Below, one piece after another: positions 27,615 to 36,423 of a stretch of DNA of 41,222 nt. Below the pieces are notes generated by a model that saw only the letters and a program-made list of their open reading frames with translations, had not been told where the DNA came from and made no database searches. The stretch's first letter is position 1. Each line of letters opens with the position of its first letter. Both the position numbers and the translations under genes were made by a program. Source of the stretch: a virus; the IMG/VR virus record IMGVR_UViG_3300022920_000282, positions 1-41,222 of that record; one strand, written 5' to 3'.

Positions 27615-30554
27615 TTATGAAAAGTTTCCTGATGCAATTTCACCTGTGTTAAGTACAGTTACTCTTGATACTAGAATTTCTAATCCTTTAACTGGTTCAA
27701 CGAACGTATCTAAGATACCCATGTTGTTATCAATAACTTCTGATGAGTTGTTAGAAGAATCCATAATGTTTCTGAAATCATAAACACCTTGATCTTTCTT
27801 AACTGACTCCATAAAGTTATCTGCTAAAGTTTTAATTTCTAATCTAGTCTGAGCAGTATTGAACTCAAATAGGTAGTTCTTAAGAATTTCTGCTAGTCCA
27901 TCTTCAATGTAAATTAATACCTCTCTTACGTGAGCTGAAGATAAAGCTGACTGAATTCCTTGCTGTGCAGTCTTGTTTCCTTTAATAGTTAAACCTACTC
28001 CTCTTTCGAATACAATTGGATTGTAACCGAATGGCTCAAGTACGTCTCTATCATTCTTATCGAATGCATATTCTAAAGATTGTACTCCAGTTCCTCCGAC
28101 AACACCTCTTCTTGGACCTGCAATGATTGACCATGGCAGAGCGTCAGAATATTTGTCGATATAGTTATTTGAAATATAAGCAGCTGGTGGAATCACCTTA
28201 GTTCTACCGTTTTCAATAACATTTAAACCAGGACCGTAATAAAATCCGTAAGTTGCTCCTTCATTTATTGAAGGTAATGTGTATAATGCGCTTGGGTTTA
28301 AGTTTAAGTTACCACCCGTTGCAACGTTATTTACATCAAATGCTCCAGAGAATTCATTTAAGAATGATGGGTTCGTTGAACCTTTAAATTCTTTAATCAT
28401 TGGTGCATTAAGTATTGCAGAAGCGTTTTGTCTTTCTTTACAAAGTTGAGTTAATTCTTCTTTGTTAAGTATTCCACTATCTTCTAATGATCCAAAAGTA
28501 TCAACAACATATCTAAATGTAATATTGTCTTTATCAGTTAAAGCATTTCCTAAACCAGTTCCTGGCTTGATTGCTGATAATAAACCTTCCATTCCACCGA
28601 TTTTCTTATCAGATTGTGAAGCTCCATCAAATGCAAACATTTTGTAAACACCTGCAGCATCTTCATATCTCTTAAGAGCATGTAGAGGACTATTAGGTAC
28701 AGGTCTGTGACATGTAAATGTATAAATAGTATCTCCGTTTTCAACAGATTTTACAATTTTCTTAATTCTAGATAATCTAGCGTTACCATCAGCTCCTACT
28801 ACACCGTTTACATACATACCTACTTTGATATGCTTAGACGCATCTATGTCAGTATTGAAATCATCAACACCAGATTTGTATATCTTAAATATACCTGCTG
28901 TCATGTCTTGGAAATTCCAACCTCCTGGGAATGCTACTGCTCTAGAATTTAATTCAATCTTCTTCATTAAGAATGGATTACTAACTGCTAATTTTTGGCC
29001 GAAAAATCCAACCCCATTAGTTATTGTTCCGTTTCCTGCTAATGTAGAAGAGAATCCTACAGATCCTTCTGGAGATACTTTATATGCACCACCACCGAAT
29101 ACTGCATCAGTAACGTTTGGAGTAATAGCGTTAATACCAACATATTCTCCAGCGTTTTCAGATAATAACCATGTGTTAGCACCAGAACCTCCAGCACCTA
29201 ATAATGTATCACCTACACCTGCTGGTGCAGTTGCAAATATTAAGTTTCCATCTTCATCGACTCTGACATCTGTATCAACAGCCCATACAGCTCCATCTAA
29301 AGAACCTGAATAAAATTCGTAATCATTTATTTGTTTACTAATGTTACCGTCAGCTGTAAGTAATACGCCAGTACCCGATGGGGCAACTGCAGTAATTCTT
29401 ACATATTCTCCGTCAATTGCAGATTTTAAAAATCTTCCAACTTCAATCGGATTAGGTAAAGCTGCTAAATCTGCAACGCTAATTCCATTAACACTGTCAA
29501 TTTTAAGTGTAGATCCAGTAACTTGACATTTACCTGCAAGCGCTGTAAGATCAACGTTTAGATCAGTTACTTGTTGTTCAACTCTATGTGAAAGTACTTC
29601 GTAATCTTGGTAGATATTAAATCCATTACCTACTAAATCAATCTCTGGAAGTGCATCCTCTTGAATAGCACAGAATAAACCTGTTCTTCTTGCTTCTAGG
29701 TTGATTAAAGTTTCAATGTATAATTGTCTTCCTTCGTTATCTTGGAATTCTGGAATTAATGAACCAGAATATTGAGATAATAAAGTTACTTCTCTTAGTC
29801 CAACAAATTTAGCTAATTCAGATTTGAATAAACCTTTAGCGTTAAAAAATTCACCATAAGTTGGATCGTTGTTTAATGCTTGTGCATCAAACTTACCTTT
29901 AAATACAAATACATCTACCATGTAATCTGATACGTATTCATCTGCTTCTATTCCTTCTGGAATGTTAGCTTCACCATACCATTCTCTTGCTGATACCTCA
30001 AAACCTCTTACATCGCCAGCTTGTCTAACGATAATTGTAATAGGATCTTGTTTGATATTTACAAATGAAATAGCGTGGTTTGTGTCTTGTGCCGCAGCAG
30101 TCAATAACTTTTCATCAGAAGGTACCCAGAACTTGTCAGTATCAAATACATCGCTGTACTTTTTTAATACTTTTTCTGCATCTGAGTTATCTTTAGGAAT
30201 TGACTGTAAACCTTCTAGTGAAGAGTTAGTCGCTAAAGATACTAGTGATACTTTGTCATCGTCATCAACAGTTGTAAGGTTTAACGCAAGGATTGGACCT
30301 CTTGATAAACATTCAATTGCTGATCTGTGAAAAAACATATTTTTCTTTTCTAGTGACTTGTCAACACCTCCAAATACTTGGATAAATTGCTCTACATCTT
30401 CTATTAATACTGGAGTGTTGTAAGGACCTTTGTTAGATCTACCTACAACTAGTCTAATAGTCTCCGCGGGAATGTTTACGGTTTGTGACTTGTCAAACTC
30501 TAGACGATATACGCCTGAGCTTTTGAACTGTAATAAATTGGGACTTAATGCCAT
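27615..30554 (-). CDS. Contractile tail sheath protein (gp18-like)
   Basis: 979 aa, larger than T4 gp18 (659 aa). The N-terminal part SSGVYRLEFDKSQTVNIPAE-TIRLVVGRSNKGPYNTPVLI (residues about 11-50) matches the sheath start in which each subunit threads its neighbour; the C-terminal domain has NPIVFERGVGLTIKGNKTAQ, ALSSAHVREVLIYIEDGLAE and FVEPVKGLEILVSRVTVLNT, typical of the conserved sheath core. The middle (about 330-600) is an insertion with Gly-rich beta strands that probably decorates the sheath surface. A late-type promoter lies 30 bp upstream. The sheath surrounds the tube and contracts on infection. Confidence 0.88.
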   Translation of the reverse strand: MALSPNLLQFKSSGVYRLEFDKSQTVNIPAETIRLVVGRSNKGPYNTPVLIEDVEQFIQVFGGVDKSLEKKNMFFHRSAIECLSRGPILALNLTTVDDDDKVSLVSLATNSSLEGLQSIPKDNSDAEKVLKKYSDVFDTDKFWVPSDEKLLTAAAQDTNHAISFVNIKQDPITIIVRQAGDVRGFEVSAREWYGEANIPEGIEADEYVSDYMVDVFVFKGKFDAQALNNDPTYGEFFNAKGLFKSELAKFVGLREVTLLSQYSGSLIPEFQDNEGRQLYIETLINLEARRTGLFCAIQEDALPEIDLVGNGFNIYQDYEVLSHRVEQQVTDLNVDLTALAGKCQVTGSTLKIDSVNGISVADLAALPNPIEVGRFLKSAIDGEYVRITAVAPSGTGVLLTADGNISKQINDYEFYSGSLDGAVWAVDTDVRVDEDGNLIFATAPAGVGDTLLGAGGSGANTWLLSENAGEYVGINAITPNVTDAVFGGGAYKVSPEGSVGFSSTLAGNGTITNGVGFFGQKLAVSNPFLMKKIELNSRAVAFPGGWNFQDMTAGIFKIYKSGVDDFNTDIDASKHIKVGMYVNGVVGADGNARLSRIKKIVKSVENGDTIYTFTCHRPVPNSPLHALKRYEDAAGVYKMFAFDGASQSDKKIGGMEGLLSAIKPGTGLGNALTDKDNITFRYVVDTFGSLEDSGILNKEELTQLCKERQNASAILNAPMIKEFKGSTNPSFLNEFSGAFDVNNVATGGNLNLNPSALYTLPSINEGATYGFYYGPGLNVIENGRTKVIPPAAYISNNYIDKYSDALPWSIIAGPRRGVVGGTGVQSLEYAFDKNDRDVLEPFGYNPIVFERGVGLTIKGNKTAQQGIQSALSSAHVREVLIYIEDGLAEILKNYLFEFNTAQTRLEIKTLADNFMESVKKDQGVYDFRNIMDSSNNSSEVIDNNMGILDTFVEPVKGLEILVSRVTVLNTGEIASGNFS

Positions 30555-30583
30555 AGTTGTTCGTTTTTATTTTTTAATTCTTT

Positions 30584-30594
30584 TATTATATATC
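30584..30594 (-). promoter_or_regulatory. Late-type promoter motif, exact copy (tail sheath gene)
   Basis: Coding-strand GATATATAATA, preceded by AGG, 30 bp upstream of the sheath ATG and within the 57-bp gap after the terminase gene. Confidence 0.65.
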
Positions 30595-30611
30595 CCTGCT
30601 ATTTCGTAAAT

Positions 30612-32444
30612 TTATTTAAGTAGGTCATAAATATCATATTGTAAATCTCCAGCCTGATCATTGTCCTTATATAAGATGCTTTCCATCTTATCATGCACGT
30701 CTGGATCTATAAAATCTAAGAGCTCTTCTACGAAATCTGCATAGTCTGTTGTATTAAAAAACTCGGTTGCTGTAATGCAAGTCATTATTACATCATCGTT
30801 GCCCATTTGAGCCCCATAACTGCCATTTGATAGTGTACCAAATAACGATGCCTCTTTTACTGTAACCTCGTCTGTTAAATCTAATCTATTTATCTTGTAA
30901 AGTTTTGCAAAGTTCTGACAAAAGATAGCTTTATTATCAGATTTTAGTTTGATTCCTGGTTTAATAGTTCTAGCATCATGTCGATGTTTAAATTTAACTA
31001 TCATCTCATCATCAAAATCATTTCTTTGTGGAAATATACTTCTTAGGTATTGGAATAACACTGTACCATAAGTATTATACTCTACAATCATCTTTACATT
31101 CTCAGAGTTAAATATATCTACTGATAATGTATATAGTACTTTTGCGAAATCTTCAATAACATGTTCGTTTGATCTAAATCTACATACTTGTGTAAATTTA
31201 AAGAAATCGTACATTGCACCTGGGCTTATTATCGCGTCAATTTCTTTTTCATTCATTGGATCTACTCTAAATACATTAATAACAGAAGCATCACCTCCAT
31301 TACCTTCTGCAATATCTACTGAGAATACCCAAAAGTTACTTTTATCTGCACATGAATCAATATCAAAATTAGGATCCCATTCTAAATGTCCCTTTGTATC
31401 AATACTAATATAATCGAATTCATCAAAGTCATGATAGACATAGGGCTTCATTCTCTTTCTCATCTTCTTCATATCGACTGGGTCTAATAAGAGGTTGGAT
31501 GAGGAAACGAATTCATTCCCATATTGTTTATTAAAGGCTTCGATCGAACCTAGGTTAGCAAGCTCTCTATCATACCATGCCTCGTCTCTATCTGGATGTT
31601 GCCACCAATCTATCCTCGTTGCTAAGTATTCATTATCACCTCGATCTGCCGCAGCATAGATTTGATAGAACTTATTAAATCCGTTTGGCGTAGATGTAAT
31701 TGTTATTCTTGAGACTTTCGATGAGGATAATGTAGGATATACATTCTCGTAAAAAGAATCAGCAATCGATGGATGGACGTGGGCAAACTCATCTAGGTAT
31801 AAGTTATGGATTGTAAAACCAATACCAGATTTTGCTGTGGTAGACTGTCCTATTAGTCGACAACCATTATCACATCTCACATTCATGACATCATATTTAA
31901 TAATACCAGGTTTCATAAAGAACGGTAAGTTCTCGATTACTGTTTTGGCTTTATCAATAATTTCTTTTGTTGAATCAGATTTATTCGCAAGTAGCAAAGT
32001 ATTCTTATCCATATTAAAGGTAACATACCATGCATTAAAAATAGATGCGGTAACTGTTTTACCCATTTGTCGAGCAGCAAGAACAATATTAAATCTATCA
32101 TTCTGGAAATTCCTCAACATATCCTTCTGGTAATCTCTCAACTTTACTTGTTGAATACCTTCATCGGTCATCACTACTGCATACTTCTCTGCAAAATAGA
32201 CAATGTCCTTGGCACATCTAGCTAACTCGGTAATTTCCTCATCAGTATATTCAAATACAATATTACCCTTCTTTAGAAATTGTCTACCCTCGTAGAATGG
32301 TAACTTAATCTTAGGACGATAACCCTGGTCCATAGCCACTAACAGATCATCGATCTGTCGGGTCGACCATACAATCCTATCAGCAGAGGTTGCATCACCT
32401 TCTGCTTTAGGAATCCATTTATTATCTCCTATTCCGTCTGACAT
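30612..32444 (-). CDS. Large terminase subunit (gp17-like)
   Basis: 610 aa, the same size as T4 gp17. ATPase part: adenine/Walker A region NIVLAARQMGKTVTASIF (residues about 119-136), Walker B LYLDEFAHV (215-223) with catalytic Glu, and the coupling motif ITITSTPNG near 250. Nuclease part (RNase H fold): FSVDIAEGNGGDASVINVF (about 365-383) with the first catalytic Asp, VEYNTYGTVL (about 445-454) and a late acidic residue in NDDVIMTC. It packages DNA into the prohead by translocation and headful cutting. The gene starts 3 bp after the small terminase gene, the standard order. Confidence 0.93.
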   Translation of the reverse strand: MSDGIGDNKWIPKAEGDATSADRIVWSTRQIDDLLVAMDQGYRPKIKLPFYEGRQFLKKGNIVFEYTDEEITELARCAKDIVYFAEKYAVVMTDEGIQQVKLRDYQKDMLRNFQNDRFNIVLAARQMGKTVTASIFNAWYVTFNMDKNTLLLANKSDSTKEIIDKAKTVIENLPFFMKPGIIKYDVMNVRCDNGCRLIGQSTTAKSGIGFTIHNLYLDEFAHVHPSIADSFYENVYPTLSSSKVSRITITSTPNGFNKFYQIYAAADRGDNEYLATRIDWWQHPDRDEAWYDRELANLGSIEAFNKQYGNEFVSSSNLLLDPVDMKKMRKRMKPYVYHDFDEFDYISIDTKGHLEWDPNFDIDSCADKSNFWVFSVDIAEGNGGDASVINVFRVDPMNEKEIDAIISPGAMYDFFKFTQVCRFRSNEHVIEDFAKVLYTLSVDIFNSENVKMIVEYNTYGTVLFQYLRSIFPQRNDFDDEMIVKFKHRHDARTIKPGIKLKSDNKAIFCQNFAKLYKINRLDLTDEVTVKEASLFGTLSNGSYGAQMGNDDVIMTCITATEFFNTTDYADFVEELLDFIDPDVHDKMESILYKDNDQAGDLQYDIYDLLK

Positions 32445-32447
32445 TTA

Positions 32448-33104
32448 TTATTCTTCTGTTGGTTCTACGTCTTCAATATCTTCCTCTGAAGCTCCGTGAA
32501 TACCTGCTTGTATTGCAGCCATTAAATCTTTTGTACCTCTTTGAATATTTTTATTACTAGAGTCACCGCCTGAACTTTCAATTTCTGAGTTATTTGCTCT
32601 TTGTTGATATATTTCTAAATCCCTTGCAATTCTTTTTGTACCCTCTTCTGCTGCCATTAAGTACATGGTTTGAGATTTAATAATATCTAACATTGATTTT
32701 TGTAGAGTTGCAAGAACCTCAAACATTCTAGGTGCTAATTCACCCGAGTCAATTGTTTCTAACAAAGTTGTTAGTGCTTTTTCACCTGCATTTAATTGAT
32801 AAATTAGAGAGGACATAGTCATCTCATCCATTCTTTTTTTTGCAGCAATATATTCATCCTTTTCAATAATATCAGCATCTAGATAGAATTTCATAAGAGC
32901 TGTAATAGTCTTTTCTGCTTTTTTAGTAGCAGAAGACTTTAATTCTTTATAGTTTGTGGCAGGAACTAAATCTGTAGGTCTTGCTTGGATAGGAAGATCC
33001 TGTGGATCTGATTCAACATCCATTATGCCATCCCCAATTAAATCGTCTAGTTCTTTTCTTATTTCATCCGCTTGTTCGGATATAGTCTTTTTCTTCTCGC
33101 TCAT
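32448..33104 (-). CDS. Small terminase subunit (gp16-like)
   Basis: 218 aa, helical and charged, with coiled-coil-rich centre (ATKKAEKTITALMKFYLDAD, then EKDEYIAAKKRMDEMTMSSL) and an acidic C-terminus. T4 gp16 (164 aa) is also a helical oligomer. The assignment depends mainly on position: 3 bp before the large terminase gene and after the neck protein gene, as in T4. The start MSEKKK follows a short AT-rich leader containing a near-copy of the late-type motif. Confidence 0.62.
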   Translation of the reverse strand: MSEKKKTISEQADEIRKELDDLIGDGIMDVESDPQDLPIQARPTDLVPATNYKELKSSATKKAEKTITALMKFYLDADIIEKDEYIAAKKRMDEMTMSSLIYQLNAGEKALTTLLETIDSGELAPRMFEVLATLQKSMLDIIKSQTMYLMAAEEGTKRIARDLEIYQQRANNSEIESSGGDSSNKNIQRGTKDLMAAIQAGIHGASEEDIEDVEPTEE

Positions 33105-33118
33105 ATTATGATATTATA

Positions 33119-33129
33119 TAATATATATC
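33119..33129 (-). promoter_or_regulatory. Late-type promoter motif, one mismatch (terminase genes)
   Basis: Coding-strand GATATATATTA differs at one base from the 11-bp motif. It lies only 15 bp before the small-terminase ATG in a long TA-rich run, so register is uncertain. Confidence 0.4.
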
Positions 33130-33172
33130 TATGTAAGTTCGTGTAACAAATTTAATCTATTTTTGTTACAAA

Positions 33173-35137
33173 TTACCTAGATTGGTTATATCTTCTTAAT
33201 TGAATTGATGGAATTGCGTTATCTATAATATGTGCTAATTGATTATCTCTAACTACATATTGTTGTAATACGTTTCTATGTTGATCAGCACCGATTGTCT
33301 TTTTAAATAATCGTATGTTGGTTAACTTTAATTTACCAGGCATTAATGAATACTGTTTATCAGTTACCCATCCTTGTAATTCTGGTAAATCTTGCTTGTT
33401 ATTCATAACTTCTGTTAACGTATCTGTTATTGGCATATTAGGAGATTTATTACTACCTGGATGTAATTTGTAAACATAGGTTGCAATTTGCTTAAATGCA
33501 TTGTTTAAATTAAATACCATACCGTACCAATTTCCATTAATTGGTTGTACTCCAAATGGGAATTGATAAATCTGCCCGTTAATGGTTGCTTTAACTACAG
33601 TTTGATTCATTGATAATTTTAATCCCTTATTACCTAATGAACCGTCAAATAAAACTTGGTCTGCAGTTGGACTTGTTAAGCTAGGTTGGAACCATACTGT
33701 AAATGCTAAATTATCAGCAGTAGATAAAGTTGAATTCTTTTTGTATACCAGGGCTTCAATACCTAAATCTTTAATTGTTGAAAGATCATAATGATTTTTA
33801 GAAACGATGGTCCATTTATTTCTAATTTCCATATCTGAAATAGTCATACTATTATGAATTCTATCTCTAATACCATCTCCTACTGGACTAAATACCGTTT
33901 GATATTGTTCAGGTTTAGAAGTTTGTGCATATTCATCTTTTAACTCTTCACCAAATATTTCTTCAATACCAGTTGTTAAGCTGTCCATTTCTACTTGCAT
34001 CGCCTGTCCTGCTGCATCATCACCAACAATCGTAGAAGTTCTCTCTTCGTATTTTCTTAACATTACTCTCCAATAGGTCATTTCCATATTGAATTCATCT
34101 GCAAAAGAAACCGAAGCAACTTCATACATTCTATTCATTAATGGGAAATATAAGTAATCTCTAGCTCTCGGTGGTTTGTTTGCACCAAACGCTTGTTCCA
34201 TTTGTCCCTTTGTAATATGGACTTCAAAATCTTCCCATCCCATTCCAAATATATCATATTGAAATTCTTGCGATGGCATCTCATTATCTGGAACCATTAT
34301 TTTAACTTGACCTTGAGCCTGTACATTATATAGAGAATACTCCATTAATACGACATCTTTAGATCTTTTATCAGGTTCTACTCTAAAGTATTTTACATCA
34401 TGACCCCACATATTTGCACCTAGTTCTGAAATCTCTTTATAGATTGAAGTAGGTTTACTTAAATTATATGGATCGTAAATAGGATCTGAACATTCAACTA
34501 CAATATTAGTACATCCATCTACATAAGGGTCTGTACATTCTGAACAAATTTGAGGACATGATACAATTGTACCGTTTCCTGTTTGTATTTGGAATTCAAC
34601 GCTCACTAGACTAATACTATGTAAATTAGATAAAGCCATAACTTCAGCTCTAATATCAATCCAAAGTGGCTTGTTAGGGTCAAATGTTAAACCTAATAAA
34701 TCATTAGGTCCTAAGTTAATATTAAGTGGTCTAAATTCAGACATTTGGCCACCACTCGTAATAACATCTTCCTGAGACCATCTAAAGTCATAGGCAAAAT
34801 TATTATTAGAATCTGGTACTTTAGAAAATGAAACTGAGGCTGCAGAAAAATTAGGTATTTCTACTGTTGTAAATGTTTGAGCAGCTATGTCTATTGTAGA
34901 AACTGTAAATATATTAGATCCTACATAAATCATATCACCCTCTACTAGGTCTAGGTTAGTTCCTATGCCTACAATAGTATTACTATCTTGTGTGATGTTT
35001 AATTTACCAATTGTATATGGCGAATGTACTTGTGCTAGTATATTCCAAGCTAAAATCTTATCAGTATCTGAATAAGGTTCTTGGAGTCTAGCGAAAATTT
35101 GATCGCCTATTTGATTTGCAGTATAATTAGTTACCAT
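33173..35137 (-). CDS. Neck protein gp14-like with extra C-terminal LamG-like domain
   Basis: 654 aa. Residues about 245-375 carry features I associate with T4 gp14 neck protein: FEVHITKGQMEQAFGANKPP, RARDYLYFPLMNRMYEVASV then MTYWRVMLRKYEERTS (gp14 has a similar 'GDLIYFPM...lFEI' block). The N-terminal 240 residues are beta-rich with a Cys cluster (CPQICSECTDPYVDGC). The C-terminal 220 residues resemble a LamG/concanavalin-like jelly roll (NLAFTVWFQPSLTS, LFDGSLGNKGLKLS, NGNWYGMVFNLNN), not present in T4. T4 gp14 is 256 aa, so this is a large extended version. Position before the terminase genes agrees. A late-type promoter lies 31 bp upstream. Assignment is tentative. Confidence 0.55.
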   Translation of the reverse strand: MVTNYTANQIGDQIFARLQEPYSDTDKILAWNILAQVHSPYTIGKLNITQDSNTIVGIGTNLDLVEGDMIYVGSNIFTVSTIDIAAQTFTTVEIPNFSAASVSFSKVPDSNNNFAYDFRWSQEDVITSGGQMSEFRPLNINLGPNDLLGLTFDPNKPLWIDIRAEVMALSNLHSISLVSVEFQIQTGNGTIVSCPQICSECTDPYVDGCTNIVVECSDPIYDPYNLSKPTSIYKEISELGANMWGHDVKYFRVEPDKRSKDVVLMEYSLYNVQAQGQVKIMVPDNEMPSQEFQYDIFGMGWEDFEVHITKGQMEQAFGANKPPRARDYLYFPLMNRMYEVASVSFADEFNMEMTYWRVMLRKYEERTSTIVGDDAAGQAMQVEMDSLTTGIEEIFGEELKDEYAQTSKPEQYQTVFSPVGDGIRDRIHNSMTISDMEIRNKWTIVSKNHYDLSTIKDLGIEALVYKKNSTLSTADNLAFTVWFQPSLTSPTADQVLFDGSLGNKGLKLSMNQTVVKATINGQIYQFPFGVQPINGNWYGMVFNLNNAFKQIATYVYKLHPGSNKSPNMPITDTLTEVMNNKQDLPELQGWVTDKQYSLMPGKLKLTNIRLFKKTIGADQHRNVLQQYVVRDNQLAHIIDNAIPSIQLRRYNQSR

Positions 35138-35167
35138 TTAACTTAAAGACTATTCTAGTCTATTTTT

Positions 35168-35178
35168 TATTATATATC
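35168..35178 (-). promoter_or_regulatory. Late-type promoter motif, exact copy (gp14-like gene)
   Basis: Coding-strand GATATATAATA, 31 bp before the gp14-like ATG. It overlaps the last codons of the preceding gene, so the motif is kept even at the cost of sharing coding bases. Confidence 0.6.
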
Positions 35179-35820
35179 TGAATCTTTATCAGTGATTAAA
35201 AGCATCTCAGGATTATCAGCCTCATAATTTTCCAATATTGAAATAAATGCATTAGTAACGCTAAATATTTCAGCTTGATTATTTTCAGATAAATACAGAT
35301 CTAATGCAGATAAAAACTCTCTAACTTTTATTAATTTAAAATGCTGGTTATTTTTCATTAAACCTGATTTTTCTAAAACCCTATTAACTAATGTAACTTC
35401 ACTAGGGTGGAATAAATCAAAGGTTCTAATAAATCCCCTAAGTACTTTTATATCATACTTAATTGTTTTAACTTGATCTACATTTACAATTCTATTATAG
35501 CTAGAATTTTTATTTAGATTTACTTTGACATATTTTAAATTTGGCATAGTTTCAAAGATTTGCCAAATAAAATAAACAGATGTAGCTTCTTTATGGACAG
35601 TAGTATCACTAACAGCTTTAAATCTAGAAATATCATCTGAAAAATTACGAGTGATATATGTTTTTAAAGTATCTGCTGAAATGACTCTCCAATTATCAGA
35701 ATGTACTTTTGATGTATATCCTCTAAGAATTATACCCCAAAGTTTTAAATCAATTGAATTATACTTATATAAAGTAACATCAACTATTTCCGTAAAAGTA
35801 TCGTTAATCGTTGTAGACAT
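35170..35820 (-). CDS. Hypothetical protein (216 aa) before the neck gene
   Basis: 216 aa, mostly helical, with no signal peptide or membrane segment: TEIVDVTLYKYNSIDLKLWG, FKAVSDTTVHKEATSVYFIW, LRGFIRTFDLFHPSEVTLVN and LSALDLYLSENNQAEIFSVT. I do not recognise a family. In T4 this position (before neck and terminase genes) holds neck gene 13, but I see no convincing match. It overlaps the upstream 142-aa gene by 17 bp, so the two are co-translated. Confidence 0.65.
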   Translation of the reverse strand: MSTTINDTFTEIVDVTLYKYNSIDLKLWGIILRGYTSKVHSDNWRVISADTLKTYITRNFSDDISRFKAVSDTTVHKEATSVYFIWQIFETMPNLKYVKVNLNKNSSYNRIVNVDQVKTIKYDIKVLRGFIRTFDLFHPSEVTLVNRVLEKSGLMKNNQHFKLIKVREFLSALDLYLSENNQAEIFSVTNAFISILENYEADNPEMLLITDKDSDI

Positions 35821-36232
35821 CTATTTGCTTTTCAATTTTTTTAAGGTCTGCATATAATTGATCTTTCGCAAATAATTTTAATTCACTCATTTCGCGCTGG
35901 CCTATTTCATTTTTATTCATGTAAAGCTCTACAGCTCTATCACTTGGGATATATTTATCCACTTCATTTTTCTTAGCCTTTTTAGTTTTAGTATAAAACC
36001 ATCGTGGCACTGATTTAAACCTGGAAGCTACCATTGACCAACTATCAACAACGCTTGCACCGTTGATACCATTGATATTAAACATCTGTGCATTTGCAGG
36101 ATATTTAATAGACATAAATCTATTAATCATGAAATGATGTCTCTTCTTATTATGTTGTTTTATTTTATTATATGTTGCTGGCTTTGTAAACATAATTTTC
36201 ACAAAGTCAAACAACTTAGTTTCGTCTAGCAT
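35804..36232 (-). CDS. Hypothetical basic protein (142 aa), possibly clamp-loader-related
   Basis: 142 aa, basic and aromatic: LFDFVKIMFTKPATYNKIKQ, HFMINRFMSIKYPANAQMFN, SVPRWFYTKTKKAK and a helical end KLFAKDQLYADLKKIEKQID. The FMxNRxxSxKYPxxAQ...PxWFxxK pattern recurs, by my recall, in proteins of T4-like phages near replication genes, sometimes taken as a gp62-type partner of gp44, but I cannot confirm that here. No known catalytic motif. It stands at the junction between replication and virion genes. Confidence 0.55.
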   Translation of the reverse strand: MLDETKLFDFVKIMFTKPATYNKIKQHNKKRHHFMINRFMSIKYPANAQMFNINGINGASVVDSWSMVASRFKSVPRWFYTKTKKAKKNEVDKYIPSDRAVELYMNKNEIGQREMSELKLFAKDQLYADLKKIEKQIDVYND

Positions 36233-36261
36233 ATTAATTATATGTTAATAAGTTGGAAAGT

Positions 36262-36423
36262 TTACCCAATAAGGGTATTAAATGCATGTTGATAAGAATC
36301 TACTTTTGATAGATTATGAAGCATTTCTATTTTAGTAGCAAGTTCTATAATTTCTGGTTTTAAATTATATGCATTTGCTTCTGCTAAGATTTCTTCTATA
36401 TGAATATAGTCGTTTAAAGTCAT
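36262..36423 (-). CDS. Small helical hypothetical protein (53 aa)
   Basis: Frame MTLNDYIHIEEILAEANAYN through LSKVDSYQHAFNTLIG. Its ATG overlaps the TAA of the nuclease gene (TAATG). The whole protein looks alpha-helical and acidic. No family recognised; the coupled start and its fit in the gap before the 142-aa gene support it well. Confidence 0.65.
   Translation of the reverse strand: MTLNDYIHIEEILAEANAYNLKPEIIELATKIEMLHNLSKVDSYQHAFNTLIG

Noticed and set aside
28825-29313. Plus-strand 162-aa frame inside the sheath gene
   Set aside because: Shadow frame opposite a well-supported sheath gene, no promoter or conserved motif.
35170-36232. The 216-aa and 142-aa genes as gp13, gp15 or gp62
   Set aside because: Position alone suggests it; no sequence match I could defend, so they remain hypothetical.
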